NCBI GenBank assembly: GCA_022819825.1
Contig: JAJEGM010000012.1
Span: 38,206-102,205 of the forward strand
From: Acidimicrobiia bacterium
Lineage (GTDB): Bacteria > Actinomycetota > Acidimicrobiia > Acidimicrobiales > Bin134
DNA length: 64,000 bases
Direction: 5' to 3'
The notes under the pieces are model-generated. The model was not told the DNA's origin. It made no database searches and worked only from the letters and a program-made list of their open reading frames with translations. Each line of letters starts with the position of its first letter. The stretch's first letter is position 1. The position numbers were made by a program, and so were the translations under genes. Shown piece by piece: positions 15,976-24,444 of the stretch.

Positions 15976-16271
15976 GAGCTTCGGCTCAGGCGGCCGTGGA
16001 CATAGTCGACGGCGTCTCGCACCGTCTTGAGATCCTCCAGGTCTTCGTCATCGATGCTGAAGCCAACAGTCCTCTCGCTCAACTCCTCTTCCAGGGTTTC
16101 CACGAGCTCGATGAGAGCAAGTGAATCGGCGTCGAGATCGTCGGCAAATGCCTGTCCTTCGGTGATCCGGTCCGGGGAAATCTCCAAGATGTCGGCCAGG
16201 CATTCAGTGACGAGGGTCAAAACCCCGTCGCGATCTAGCGGGCTCTGTTCGACATGGGTTTCGGATGGCAC
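15972..16271 (-). CDS. acpP: Acyl carrier protein
   Basis: Carries growing acyl chains in fatty acid synthesis on 4'-phosphopantetheine. The attachment Ser is in DLDADSLALIELVETLEEEL. GTG at 16271 was chosen because GGAGAT lies 3 bases upstream; it gives 99 residues. A TTG at 16310 would sit on the probable promoter. The protein is slightly longer than the usual 80 residues, at its N-terminus. It follows plsX and overlaps rnc by four bases, the classical plsX-acpP-rnc order. Confidence 0.94.
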   Translation of the reverse strand: MPSETHVEQSPLDRDGVLTLVTECLADILEISPDRITEGQAFADDLDADSLALIELVETLEEELSERTVGFSIDDEDLEDLKTVRDAVDYVHGRLSRSS

Positions 16272-16309
16272 GGCATCTCCGGGGCGGTTAAGCAACTCGG
16301 CGCCCGACA

Positions 16310-16315
16310 AGTATA
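16310..16315 (-). promoter_or_regulatory. Putative -10 box (TATACT) for acpP
   Basis: TATACT on the minus strand is close to the consensus; with transcription starting about 7 bases on, acpP would have a leader of roughly 32 bases containing the GGAGAT ribosome binding site. No convincing -35 is seen. Confidence 0.45.
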
Positions 16316-16360
16316 CGCCAGCTTGTCCCTCTCCTTACCCACCAAGGACTGAGGGAATCC

Positions 16361-17356
16361 CTATTCGGAGGACAAAATCCGGCGCAATGAGCCCACAGTG
16401 TCGCGTTCGGCCAGTTCATGGGCCACTTCTATGGCATTGGCCAATGCCCTTGGGGACGATGCCCCATGGCTGATGATCGTGACACCCCTCACCCCGAGGA
16501 GGATGGCACCACCCACCGAATCAGGGTTGAACTTGTCGTAGAGCGGGGTCAGCGCGGGTGCCAGCATCTCGGCCCCCTGCCTGGCCTCGTCAGAGGAGTC
16601 GAACGCCTCCAACAGTGCGCTGATTAGTTGCTTGGCCACGCCCTCAGCGGTCTTGAGGGCGACGTTCCCGGTGAAACCGTCCGTGACGATCACATCCACC
16701 AGATCCTCCAGCAGATCCCGTCCTTCGACGTTGCCGGCGAACACCGCACCCGTCCGGGCTTGCCAGGTTTTGTCCTCCAACAACTCAAAGGCCTCCTTGA
16801 CCAAGGGCGATCCTTTGCCGGCCTCCTCCCCGTTGGACAAGAGCCCGACTCGGGGCTCCGCAACCCCCCAGCGGTCGCGGCAGTACACCGCACCCATCTG
16901 GGCGAACTGCACCAGCCACTCCGCGCTGCACTCGGTGTTGGCACCCGAATCCAGCATCACGTTTGGCCAAGCACGGCCGGGAACGACGATCGGCGTGGCG
17001 ATAGCGGGACGGGACACACCCCGGATACGCCCCATCCTCAACAGGGACGCCGCCATGGCTGCTCCGGTATTGCCACCGCTGACCATGGCAGAGGCGCGGC
17101 CATCGCGAACCGCCTCGGCTGCCCGCACCACAGAAGAGTCCTTCATCTTTCGCACGCTGGACGCCGCTTCGGCCCCCATGGAGATCACTTGCGACGCGGG
17201 AACCACCTCGAACTCGCCGTCATCGGGCAATTGCTCGGGTTGACCCACCAGCAACACGGGAATGCCCTGCTCAGCCGCGATTCGGACACCGGCCAACACC
17301 GACTGAGGGGCATTGTCGCCCCCCATTGCATCAACGGCAACGGGAAGCGATGTCAA
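16361..17356 (-). CDS. plsX: Phosphate acyltransferase PlsX
   Basis: Converts acyl-ACP to acyl-phosphate in phospholipid synthesis. 331 residues with the N-terminal PVAVDAMGGDNAPQSVLAG, the VSGGNTGAAMAASLL motif and DGFTGNVALKTAEG. The start is TTG at 17356: GAGGAGG lies 5 bases upstream and the protein then begins like the family. The frame is open for 20 codons further upstream only because of a 15-bp repeat. Followed by acpP after 89 bases and preceded by rpmF, the usual rpmF-plsX order. Confidence 0.96.
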   Translation of the reverse strand: MTSLPVAVDAMGGDNAPQSVLAGVRIAAEQGIPVLLVGQPEQLPDDGEFEVVPASQVISMGAEAASSVRKMKDSSVVRAAEAVRDGRASAMVSGGNTGAAMAASLLRMGRIRGVSRPAIATPIVVPGRAWPNVMLDSGANTECSAEWLVQFAQMGAVYCRDRWGVAEPRVGLLSNGEEAGKGSPLVKEAFELLEDKTWQARTGAVFAGNVEGRDLLEDLVDVIVTDGFTGNVALKTAEGVAKQLISALLEAFDSSDEARQGAEMLAPALTPLYDKFNPDSVGGAILLGVRGVTIISHGASSPRALANAIEVAHELAERDTVGSLRRILSSE

Positions 17357-17367
17357 AGGACCCTCCT

Positions 17368-17428
17368 CAAATTGCGAAATGGCAAATAGCGATATGGCAA
17401 ATTGCGATGTGGCCAATTGGCGGTATGG
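17368..17428 (-). repeat. Four tandem copies of a 15-bp AT-rich unit upstream of plsX
   Basis: The plus strand shows CAAATTGCGAAATGG, CAAATAGCGATATGG, CAAATTGCGATGTGG and a degenerate CCAATTGGCGGTATGG in direct succession (15, 15, 15 and 16 bases). They fill most of the 78-base gap between the rpmF stop and the plsX ribosome binding site and are more AT-rich than the surroundings. Possible roles are a regulator-binding array or a ribosome standby region; this is inference. Confidence 0.85.
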
Positions 17429-17434
17429 AAGGGC

Positions 17435-17614
17435 TCAGGCCACTTCCATGGCTTCGCGGCCGGCGTACCACCCGCACACCCCGCACACCCGGTGCGGCCG
17501 CTTGACCGCTCCACAGCGGGGACACGTGCTCTGCGCTGGTGCCGATACTCGCCAAGCCGCGGCCCGGCGGCTTCGGCCCTTGGCCTTGGAAGTTTTCTTC
17601 TTGGGTACAGCCAT
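17435..17614 (-). CDS. rpmF: 50S ribosomal protein L32
   Basis: bL32, 59 residues. It begins MAVPKKKTSKAKGRSRRA and carries the zinc-ribbon pairs CPRC and CGVC, so it is the C+ (zinc) form. The upstream 70 bases to DUF177 contain an AT-rich stretch (17675-17690) that could hold a promoter. The DUF177-rpmF-plsX order is a standard bacterial operon. No zinc-free paralogue is visible in the window. Confidence 0.97.
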   Translation of the reverse strand: MAVPKKKTSKAKGRSRRAAAWRVSAPAQSTCPRCGAVKRPHRVCGVCGWYAGREAMEVA

Positions 17615-17684
17615 CGAACGGTCCTAGGTGTGGAGAAAGAATGCCGCGCCGCGGATGAATCCGGCGCTGATGCGACTAATAAAT

Positions 17685-18182
17685 CTACTGGCCCGTTTGC
17701 AGCGCGTCTAACGCAGCCCATCGGGGATCCTTGGGGCGATCATCGCCGGTGGGCTCGGGTTGGTTCATCGGGTAGTCATCAGGGGCCGGCCCGAGGCAGT
17801 CGTCCGAGCAGAGTGGGGCGATGGGCAGAGCGAGAACAAGGCAGTCGCGCACCATCGGGGTCAGGTCCACTTCTCCATCGTGAATCGGATAAGTCTCTTC
17901 ATCGGTCGGGGCGCTGGCGTACATCTCCCGCAGATCCTGTTGCACTGTCTGCTCAATGGGCTCCAGACACCGCCGACATGACCCGCGCCATCCAGCATGA
18001 AGCGAGCCGCTCACTTCCAGACCGCTAATGGCGGACTCCAGATGGAGATGGAGATCAACCGGCCCGTGTACCACGGCGTCGGAGTTGGACAGGTCGTCGA
18101 AGTGGGCCTGGAGGGAGATCTCCCGTTGCGAGCCGGGACGGCGCAGCAATTCTGCCACCGGCACGACCAGCTGCCTCGACAT
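17685..18182 (-). CDS. DUF177 (YceD) family protein, 23S rRNA accumulation
   Basis: YceD/DUF177 proteins are co-transcribed with rpmF and affect 23S rRNA accumulation in E. coli. The diagnostic region is GWRGSCRRCLEPIEQTV, with paired Cys, followed by PLCSDDCLGPAP. 165 residues. A GGAGGAGG lies 6 bases before the ATG. The C-terminal tail ends DPRWAALDALQ, as is typical. It lies between sepIVA and rpmF, the same position as Rv2926c in M. tuberculosis (from memory). Confidence 0.94.
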   Translation of the reverse strand: MSRQLVVPVAELLRRPGSQREISLQAHFDDLSNSDAVVHGPVDLHLHLESAISGLEVSGSLHAGWRGSCRRCLEPIEQTVQQDLREMYASAPTDEETYPIHDGEVDLTPMVRDCLVLALPIAPLCSDDCLGPAPDDYPMNQPEPTGDDRPKDPRWAALDALQTGQ

Positions 18183-18200
18183 GGTGCCTCCTCCCGCGGT

Positions 18201-18791
18201 TCAGCCCACGGTGTCTTGATCGAAAAAGCCGTCGTCGGGCTCTGGTTCCGGCTCGGAATCGTAGGCCCGAACCAGATCGGCAAGCGGGTCGCCTTGCAGC
18301 CGGGACCGGGCTTCCTTGACGGTATTCAAGATGCGCTCGAGGGCGTTTTCGAAACTACCCAATTTGGTATCGCAATAGTCCTCGGTCTCCAAGCGCAGTC
18401 TGCGGGCGGTGGCCTCGGCCTCCTCTACCATCCTCCGGGCCCGTTGTTCAGCCGCCTTGACTACCTCCGTACGCTGCACCATGGCCTCAGCCTGCGACCG
18501 GGCGGCCACCAAGATCTCGTCGCCCTCCCGGTGGACCCTCTTCAAAAAGTCCTCACGCTCCTTCAACAGCCAACGAGCTGCCCGCATCTCCTCGGGAAGA
18601 CGGTTCAAGCAGCTCTGAAGCAGCTCGAGAACTTCGTCCTTGTTGATCATGGAAGAAGCCGACAGCGGCATGGGGCGGGCGGTATCCACCAGCTCAATTG
18701 CCCGTCGCAGCAGCAAGTCGAACTCGGGGTCCACAAACGTCCCGGCCACTGCCTGGTGGGTTGCAGATGTATTGGGATCGATGTCAGCCAT
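18201..18791 (-). CDS. sepIVA: SepIVA-like DivIVA-domain coiled-coil protein
   Basis: A 196-residue coiled-coil protein, homologous to mycobacterial SepIVA (Rv2927c), a septum and envelope factor sometimes mislabelled as ATP synthase subunit B. Shared features are the N-terminal PMPLSASSMINKDEVLELL, a long Glu/Arg/Ala coiled coil (about residues 70-150) and the segment CDTKLGSFENALERILNTV. It ends in a Pro/Glu tail. Same neighbour (DUF177) as in mycobacteria. The ribosome binding site (GAGAGG) and start codon lie inside a copy of the coaD 3' end, see 18783-18892. Confidence 0.85.
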   Translation of the reverse strand: MADIDPNTSATHQAVAGTFVDPEFDLLLRRAIELVDTARPMPLSASSMINKDEVLELLQSCLNRLPEEMRAARWLLKEREDFLKRVHREGDEILVAARSQAEAMVQRTEVVKAAEQRARRMVEEAEATARRLRLETEDYCDTKLGSFENALERILNTVKEARSRLQGDPLADLVRAYDSEPEPEPDDGFFDQDTVG

Positions 18792-18892
18792 CTTGGTACC
18801 TCTCGATCAAACGTTTGGCCACCGGTGCCGGGACCACGTCAGTCATCTCGATATCTCTCCATCAGTTGCTTGGCCACCGGAAGCGGGACCAT
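18783..18892 (-). repeat. 55-bp imperfect tandem duplication of the coaD 3' end across the sepIVA start
   Basis: Copies 18838-18892 (inside coaD) and 18783-18837 (gap and sepIVA start) match at 42 of 55 positions. The outer copy still encodes a CoaD-like tail, VPAPVAKRLIERYQDG-stop, against VPLPVAKQLMERYRDD-stop in the gene. The sepIVA ATG derives from the sequence that ends coaD in the other copy. Confidence 0.9.
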
Positions 18893-19318
18893 GGAGTCAA
18901 TTTGTTCTCCGAAGCGAGCCAGCTCGCGGATGAGCTTGGATGCCAGGAACGAATGCTTGCTGGCTGAGGGGATGAACAGCGTATGAACCCCGGAGATGGC
19001 CTGGTTCATCTGGGCCATCTGAAGCTCGTTCTCGAAGTCGGAAACCGCTCTGAGGCCCTTCACAATGAAGTCGACCCCTTCTTCTCGGGCCAGATCCACC
19101 ACCAGGCTGGCGAACAGGGTGGTCCGAACATTGGGCAGGTGGGCGAAGCACTCATCCAACATCGATTGACGCTCTTCCAACTCGAACAGAGGAGTCTTCT
19201 GCGGATTGTGCACTGCGGCCACAATCACCTCCTCGAACAGACGCGCCGCGGTCTCCACGATTTCCATGTGCCCGTTGTGTATCGGGTCGAACGATCCGGG
19301 AAACAGGACGCGCGTCAC
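18839..19318 (-). CDS. coaD: Phosphopantetheine adenylyltransferase CoaD
   Basis: Fourth step of coenzyme A synthesis, transferring AMP from ATP to 4'-phosphopantetheine. 159 residues with the nucleotidyltransferase motif PGSFDPIHNGHMEI, then the ALRAVSDFENELQMA region and SSKHSFLASKLIRELARFG near the C-terminus. The start is GTG at 19318 with GGAGAA upstream. It follows rsmD by 27 bases, a widely conserved pair. The last 18 codons have been duplicated downstream. Confidence 0.98.
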   Translation of the reverse strand: MTRVLFPGSFDPIHNGHMEIVETAARLFEEVIVAAVHNPQKTPLFELEERQSMLDECFAHLPNVRTTLFASLVVDLAREEGVDFIVKGLRAVSDFENELQMAQMNQAISGVHTLFIPSASKHSFLASKLIRELARFGEQIDSMVPLPVAKQLMERYRDD

Positions 19319-19345
19319 GAAGGGTTCTCCTGGGGTCTGTCGTTG

Positions 19346-19870
19346 CTATTGCTGGCTTGCAATCACCACAACGGTACCCGCGTAGCGGCGCTGTTTGATG
19401 ACATCCCAGCCGGATCCTGGAACCACAGCCTGATCAGACTCAGCCATCACCACATCGGCGGGAATCTGGGACAGCAGTTCTGGCCAGGCGTCGAATTGAT
19501 AGGGAGGATCGCAGAGGGCCACGTCATAGCCATCACCGAGTCGGGGAAGCTCCTCCCATACATCGCCGGGCACCACTCGGCAGCGATCGTCGAACCCCGT
19601 GGCCTCGATGTTCGCCTGCAACGCGGCCAACGCCGCCGGTGCACACTCCACAAATGTTGCCGAGGCCGCGCCCCTCGATACGGCTTCCAATCCCAGAGCC
19701 CCTGATCCGGCAAAGAGGTCCAGAACAACAGCACCTTGCAGGTATCCCATGCTGTGCAAGGAATTGAACACGGCTTCGCGAACCCGACTGGTGGAGGGAC
19801 GCACGTCTATGCCCTCTGGGGTGCTCAACCGACGGCCCCTGGCCTCCCCGGCGATGATGCGCAGCGTCAT
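19346..19870 (-). CDS. rsmD: 16S rRNA (guanine-N2)-methyltransferase RsmD
   Basis: Methylates G966 of 16S rRNA. 174 residues with IIAGEARGRRLSTP at the N-terminus, RPSTSRVREAVFNSL, the SAM site LDLFAGSGALGLEAVSRGA and the DPPY motif in ALCDPPYQFD. Upstream it is separated by two bases from the acetyltransferase stop, and downstream lies coaD, so it is probably in one operon with recG. Confidence 0.96.
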   Translation of the reverse strand: MTLRIIAGEARGRRLSTPEGIDVRPSTSRVREAVFNSLHSMGYLQGAVVLDLFAGSGALGLEAVSRGAASATFVECAPAALAALQANIEATGFDDRCRVVPGDVWEELPRLGDGYDVALCDPPYQFDAWPELLSQIPADVVMAESDQAVVPGSGWDVIKQRRYAGTVVVIASQQ

Positions 19871-19872
19871 GG

Positions 19873-20502
19873 CTACTCGGGGGGGCGGGGTTCTCGGGCC
19901 ATGGGAGTGATGAGTACTCCCTCGCCCAGCACGAACTCGCCAACTGACTCAAAGCCGTGGCGGCGATAGAAGCCCACGTTGGCCGGGTTGCTCGACTCCA
20001 GATAGGCCAACTCGCCCATTCGATCGCAGCGATTCAGCATTGGGGCCAGAACCTTGCCTCCGTGTCCCTGGCTCTGCTGGTCGGGAGACGTACCCAGCAC
20101 GGCCAAGTACCAGTGGGGCTCAGACAGGCGGGCCTGGTGCATCTGGCCCAGAGCCTCCATCCGAGACGAGGCCAGCTCCCCCAAGAGCTCGGTCATCATG
20201 GCGACAAACGCCCTATGGCCATCTGACTCCCCGAGATCAGCCGCATCTGGCTCTGCTGACGAGTCATTCCCACTCCGAGGTGGCTGCCAGTAGGCCACGC
20301 AGCCATCGATCCGGGTGCCGTGCAGCTCAGAGCCGGGTGGCTGATGGTCGAGGGAGAACGCCCACCAGCGCCGCAGCGACTCCACCCGAGTGGCATTATC
20401 GGGAAACACCCATTTCATTAGCGGATCTTGCTCGAAGGCGTCGGCCCAGATAGCCGCGATCTGCTCCCGCCTCTCTAAGCCCATCCGCACAATTTCCAAC
20501 AC
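19873..20502 (-). CDS. GNAT-family N-acetyltransferase
   Basis: A 209-residue protein with the GNAT fold. The C-terminal half shows YLAVLGTSPDQQSQGHGGKVLAPMLNR, which resembles motif A (Q/RxxGxG/A) for acetyl-CoA binding, and YLESSNPANVGFYRRHGFE, a typical motif B. Substrate unknown. GTG at 20502 was chosen because GGGAGG lies 4 bases upstream; a TTG at 20514 is the alternative. It is inserted between recG and rsmD, where many genomes have no gene, and may be a lineage-specific addition. Confidence 0.85.
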   Translation of the reverse strand: MLEIVRMGLERREQIAAIWADAFEQDPLMKWVFPDNATRVESLRRWWAFSLDHQPPGSELHGTRIDGCVAYWQPPRSGNDSSAEPDAADLGESDGHRAFVAMMTELLGELASSRMEALGQMHQARLSEPHWYLAVLGTSPDQQSQGHGGKVLAPMLNRCDRMGELAYLESSNPANVGFYRRHGFESVGEFVLGEGVLITPMAREPRPPE

Positions 20503-20518
20503 AGTGCCTCCCAAAAAC

Positions 20519-22690
20519 TCAGCTCTTCATCAAGTAGTCGGCGTCGTCGTCCACCAGCAACAGCTCCACTTCGGCGTGCAGCTCGGCATGCCGTTGGAGG
20601 TCGGGGTCGTCGTCCAACATCTCCCCGGCTGCTTGACGAGCCCACACCACCCAATCCTTGTCCCTGCGCAACGAGGCCAGCTGCAAGTCGCTTCGGCCCT
20701 TTTGGCGCTCGCCCAAGATGGTGCCCTCCCCCCGTAATTCCAAATCGGCCTCGGCCAGCTCGAACCCGTTGGTGGTCTCCACCAGAGCCCGGAGCCGCTC
20801 AGCGGCAATCCCCACCGCGTCGGCAGCCAATAGGCAGCACCACGACTCGTGGGTACCCCGACCAACTCGACCTCTGAGCTGGTGAAGCTGCGCGATCCCG
20901 AAACGGTCGGCGTCCACGATCACCATGATGGTGGCGTTGGGCACATCCACCCCCACTTCGATCACGGTGGTGGCCACCAACACGTCGATGCCCCCGCTTC
21001 GGAATAGATCCATCACCGATTCCTTCTCCGCCGGGGTGAGCCGGCCGTGAAGCAGCCCAACCCGCAGTCCGGCTAGCTCATCGGCCTGAAGACGCTCGTA
21101 GGTCTCGGTAACCGACCGGGCTTCGATGCTGTCGGACTCCTCGATCAGCGGACACACCACATAGGCCTGTCGGCCCTGCCCGACTTCGTCTCTGACCTGC
21201 TCCCACACCTCGGCTTCCTCGGGCGCGGTCCGGGCCCATCGGGTGGCAATCGGGGTTCGCCCTGGGGGCATCTCATCCAGCGTGGACACGTCCAGGTCGC
21301 CGTACACGGTCATGGCTGCGGTTCGCGGTATAGGCGTGGCCGTCATCACCAGCACATCGGGAGAGGCCGCTTGGGAGCCTTTGGCCCGCAGCGCAGCCCG
21401 TTGCTCCACTCCGAACCGGTGCTGCTCATCCACCACCACGACGCCGAGAGAGGAGAAGTCCACCCCTTCCTGAATGAGGGAGTGGGTGCCGATCACGATG
21501 TCAATTGCTCCTGAGGCCAAGGACTCCTGGATGCGGGTCCGTTCGGCGCCCGCGGTCTGATTGGTAAGCAGCGCCACCCGCAGGGGCCGCTCCGCCAACA
21601 GAGAATCGGACGCGGGCACCACCACCCCGTCAAGCAGAGTCCGGACTCCCAAGTAGTGCTGGGTGGCCAGCACCTCGGTAGGTGCCATCAACGCGCCTTG
21701 GTGGCCGCCTTGCACCGCAGTGAGCATGGCTACCACTGCCACCACGGTCTTGCCCGCCCCCACGTCTCCCTGCAAGAGGCGGTGCATGGGCACCGGGCGA
21801 GCCAAGTCTGCCGTCACTTCGCCGATCACCCGCCGCTGGGCGCCGGTCAGGGGAAACCCCAGCGAGCTGGTGAACCGATCGACAAGCTCTCCGCTGGTGT
21901 CATGGCTGATGCCCACAGCCGACTGCTCCACTGCCCGTTTGCGCATGATCAGCTTGAGTTGGAGCCGGAGCAGCTCGTCGAACACCAGCCGATTCCGGGC
22001 GGCGTAGTGGACATCCATGGTCTCTGGGCGATGGATGCTGTCGATGGCCTGGTGGCGTCCGATCAAGCTGTGGCGAGTTCGCAGCGGTTCGGGAACCGGA
22101 TCGCTGATGCCCCTCGGCTCGGAGCGTCGCAATGCCTCATCTACCCACCGCCGTATCTCCCGGGTCTGGAGTCCGGCCTTGCCCGACTGGGGGTACACCG
22201 GCACGATTCGCCCCGTCTCATCTCCGACAAGGTCGACAATGGGATTGGTCATCTGACCCTGGCCCCGATATCGGTCCAGCTTCCCAAAGACGACCACTTC
22301 CTGACCCTCGGAGAGCTGCTGAGCCCGCCACGGCTGGTTGAAGAAGACCAGGCTCAAGCGGCCCGTGTCATCGCTGACCGACACCCTGACCATCGAACGG
22401 CTGCCCCGGAGCTTCTTGGTGAACACGCTCTCCACTCGAGCCATCACCATGGCCTCCACACCGTCTTCCAGGTCGCAGATTGTCGCTTGGTTGGTGCGGT
22501 CGATGTAGCGACGGGGGTAATAGGTCAGAAGATCCAGCACCGATTCCACCTCGACCGCGGCCAGCGCCTTGGCTTTGGCTCGACCCACACCGCTCAGCAC
22601 TTCGACGTTCATGGCCTTGAATTCGGCCATCGTCAGCGGAGGCCGATCGGCCACCTCCTGGTCAGAGCTGACCACCGATGACAGGGTCAC
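20519..22690 (-). CDS. recG: ATP-dependent DNA helicase RecG
   Basis: RecG remodels stalled forks and Holliday junctions. 723 residues. The N-terminal wedge/OB domain includes LLTYYPRRYIDRT. The helicase core has LLQGDVGAGKTVVAVVAML (motif I), VVVDEQHRFGVEQR (motif II), VMTATPIPRTAAMTVYGDLD (III) and QLRGRVGRGTHESWCCLL (VI). GTG at 22690 was chosen because it forms GTGA with the stop of the upstream kinase and leaves a family-like N-terminus; the frame is open upstream to 22774. Confidence 0.96.
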   Translation of the reverse strand: MTLSSVVSSDQEVADRPPLTMAEFKAMNVEVLSGVGRAKAKALAAVEVESVLDLLTYYPRRYIDRTNQATICDLEDGVEAMVMARVESVFTKKLRGSRSMVRVSVSDDTGRLSLVFFNQPWRAQQLSEGQEVVVFGKLDRYRGQGQMTNPIVDLVGDETGRIVPVYPQSGKAGLQTREIRRWVDEALRRSEPRGISDPVPEPLRTRHSLIGRHQAIDSIHRPETMDVHYAARNRLVFDELLRLQLKLIMRKRAVEQSAVGISHDTSGELVDRFTSSLGFPLTGAQRRVIGEVTADLARPVPMHRLLQGDVGAGKTVVAVVAMLTAVQGGHQGALMAPTEVLATQHYLGVRTLLDGVVVPASDSLLAERPLRVALLTNQTAGAERTRIQESLASGAIDIVIGTHSLIQEGVDFSSLGVVVVDEQHRFGVEQRAALRAKGSQAASPDVLVMTATPIPRTAAMTVYGDLDVSTLDEMPPGRTPIATRWARTAPEEAEVWEQVRDEVGQGRQAYVVCPLIEESDSIEARSVTETYERLQADELAGLRVGLLHGRLTPAEKESVMDLFRSGGIDVLVATTVIEVGVDVPNATIMVIVDADRFGIAQLHQLRGRVGRGTHESWCCLLAADAVGIAAERLRALVETTNGFELAEADLELRGEGTILGERQKGRSDLQLASLRRDKDWVVWARQAAGEMLDDDPDLQRHAELHAEVELLLVDDDADYLMKS

Positions 22691-24345
22691 TCCACCCCGA
22701 AATAGAACGGATAGAGCGGCTGGTTGCCCTCGTGGATCTCCACTTCCACCGCGGGATGGCGCTCGGCCAGCCAAGCGGCCACTTCGTCGACCTCCGCGGT
22801 CGTGGCATCGGCGCCGGAGATGACCGTGACCAGCTCATGGCTGTCATCGATGAGCTCGTCCAAGAGCCCGGTGGCCGCCTGAGCCGCGCTTGGGGCCACC
22901 ACCCGCAGCCCGCTTCGATCCAGTCCCAGCCACTGGCCCGCGGCAATGGGTCCCAGCTCGCTCTCGGTGTCGCGCACCGCTTGCGTAATCTCCCCGGTCA
23001 CCACGTCGGCGGCGGCTTCGGCCATGGCCGACAGATTCTGTTCAGCATCGGCCGACGGGTCGTAGGCCATCAAGGCGGCCAGGCCTTCGGCGATGCCCCG
23101 GGTGGGCACCACTCGCACGGTGGCGTCGGTGCATTCGTCCACCCGCTCGGCCACCGGCACGATGTTCTTGTTGTTGGGCAGCAACACGATCTCGGAAGCG
23201 TCGAGCTGCTCGACAGCCTGCATGAAATGCTCTGTGGAGGGATTCATGGTCTGGCCTCCGGCAATGACCGCTCGGACCCCCAGTGATTCGAAAATTCGGC
23301 GCACTCCTGTTCCCACCGATACCGCAACAACCGCGGTACGCACCGGCTCGCCGGCCACCGTGGTGACCGTGCCGCCGATCTCGGCCTCGGCCATCGACTC
23401 GATGTGTTCAACCTGCTCGAACAAATCAGTCACCCGAATTTCGAACGGGCGACCGACGCCGATGCCTGCCTCGATGCTGGCCCCGATGTCGTTGCTGTGG
23501 ATGTGGCAGTTCCACAAGCCATCACCACCCACCACCACGATGGAATCACCCAAGGCCTCCCAGGCGGAACGGAAGTCGCCGATGCGGTCGTCGTCGGTCT
23601 CCAAGAAGAACATGACCTCATAGCGGGTGCCGTCGCCTTCGTCTACGGCGCCATGGGGGTCATCGGCCCCGGCTACCGCCGCGCCCACCCCCGCGGTTGG
23701 GTCCACCGGCGGCGGGTCGGGCAGCGGCCGGCCGTCCATCGCGGTGATCAGCGCATCCAGAAAGAGCAGAAACCCTGCTCCCCCGGCGTCAACCACATTG
23801 GCCCGGGCGAGTTGCGGCAACAGCTCCGGGGTGCGGTCCAGTGAGGCCCGCCCCGCCCGCTGGCATTCCTCCACCATTTGGACGAGACCGTCGACGCCCA
23901 CCTCAACCGCCTCGGAGGCGGCTGTCGCCACATCCCGCACCACAGTCAGGATGGTTCCCTCCACCGGGGTGGATACTGCTTCGTCGGCCGCGGCCGAAGC
24001 CTTTTGCAGCGCCCCGGCCAACACCGGCGGATCGACATGGCCCGCGGCGGCCACCGCGTCGGCCAAGCCGCGCAAGATCTGCGACAGGATCACTCCAGAG
24101 TTGCCCCGTGCCCCCATGAGCGAACCGTGACTTATGGCGTGGCACACCTCGACCATGCCCTCACCAGCCGCAGACACCTCAGTAACCACCGTTTCCAGAG
24201 TGAGCGCCATATTGGTACCGGTGTCCCCATCGGGCACCGGGTACACGTTCAACTGGTTGATGACGTCCCGGTGCATGCCGAGGACGTCTCGGTACCGCTC
24301 CATCGCCGCCCGCAATCCATCGGCGCCCAGCCGGTTTGCCGTCAT
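22687..24345 (-). CDS. FakA/YloV-type DhaL-DegV kinase (Dak phosphatase family)
   Basis: A two-part protein of 552 residues. The N-terminal DhaL domain carries NQLNVYPVPDGDTGTNMALT, with the Asp residues that bind Mg-ATP, and SHGSLMGARGNSGVILSQILRG. The C-terminal DegV-like half contains VLLPNNKNIVPVAE. In Bacillota such proteins (FakA) phosphorylate fatty acids bound by FakB; the actinobacterial substrate is not established. The YloV-recG pair is widely conserved. The first gene of this leftward block; a TAGCAT box lies 8 bases before the ATG, and GGAG lies close to it. Confidence 0.9.
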   Translation of the reverse strand: MTANRLGADGLRAAMERYRDVLGMHRDVINQLNVYPVPDGDTGTNMALTLETVVTEVSAAGEGMVEVCHAISHGSLMGARGNSGVILSQILRGLADAVAAAGHVDPPVLAGALQKASAAADEAVSTPVEGTILTVVRDVATAASEAVEVGVDGLVQMVEECQRAGRASLDRTPELLPQLARANVVDAGGAGFLLFLDALITAMDGRPLPDPPPVDPTAGVGAAVAGADDPHGAVDEGDGTRYEVMFFLETDDDRIGDFRSAWEALGDSIVVVGGDGLWNCHIHSNDIGASIEAGIGVGRPFEIRVTDLFEQVEHIESMAEAEIGGTVTTVAGEPVRTAVVAVSVGTGVRRIFESLGVRAVIAGGQTMNPSTEHFMQAVEQLDASEIVLLPNNKNIVPVAERVDECTDATVRVVPTRGIAEGLAALMAYDPSADAEQNLSAMAEAAADVVTGEITQAVRDTESELGPIAAGQWLGLDRSGLRVVAPSAAQAATGLLDELIDDSHELVTVISGADATTAEVDEVAAWLAERHPAVEVEIHEGNQPLYPFYFGVE

Positions 24346-24411
24346 GCTCCGCGATGCTACCTAGTCGAGCCTGCCCGACTCGCGAACCGTCTGGACCAGC
24401 CATTACCCTGC

Positions 24412-24417
24412 CATAAT
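24412..24417 (+). promoter_or_regulatory. Putative -10 box for the cold-shock-like gene and pckA
   Basis: CATAAT in the 99-base divergent gap between the kinase (minus) and the cold-shock-like gene (plus). A TGGACC lies 14 bases upstream, too close for a good -35. It would give a leader of about 20 bases that carries the AGAAAGAG ribosome binding site. Confidence 0.3.
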
Positions 24418-24444
24418 CCCCGATCACTGTCAGAAAGAGTCCCT

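Noticed and set aside
17368..17428. CRISPR-like array upstream of plsX
   Set aside because: Units of 15 bases are contiguous without spacers and no cas genes are present.
23878..24444. Upstream extension of the cold-shock-like gene to 271 codons
   Set aside because: The extra part is antisense to the kinase gene and has no similarity; GTG 24445 with a ribosome binding site fits the domain.
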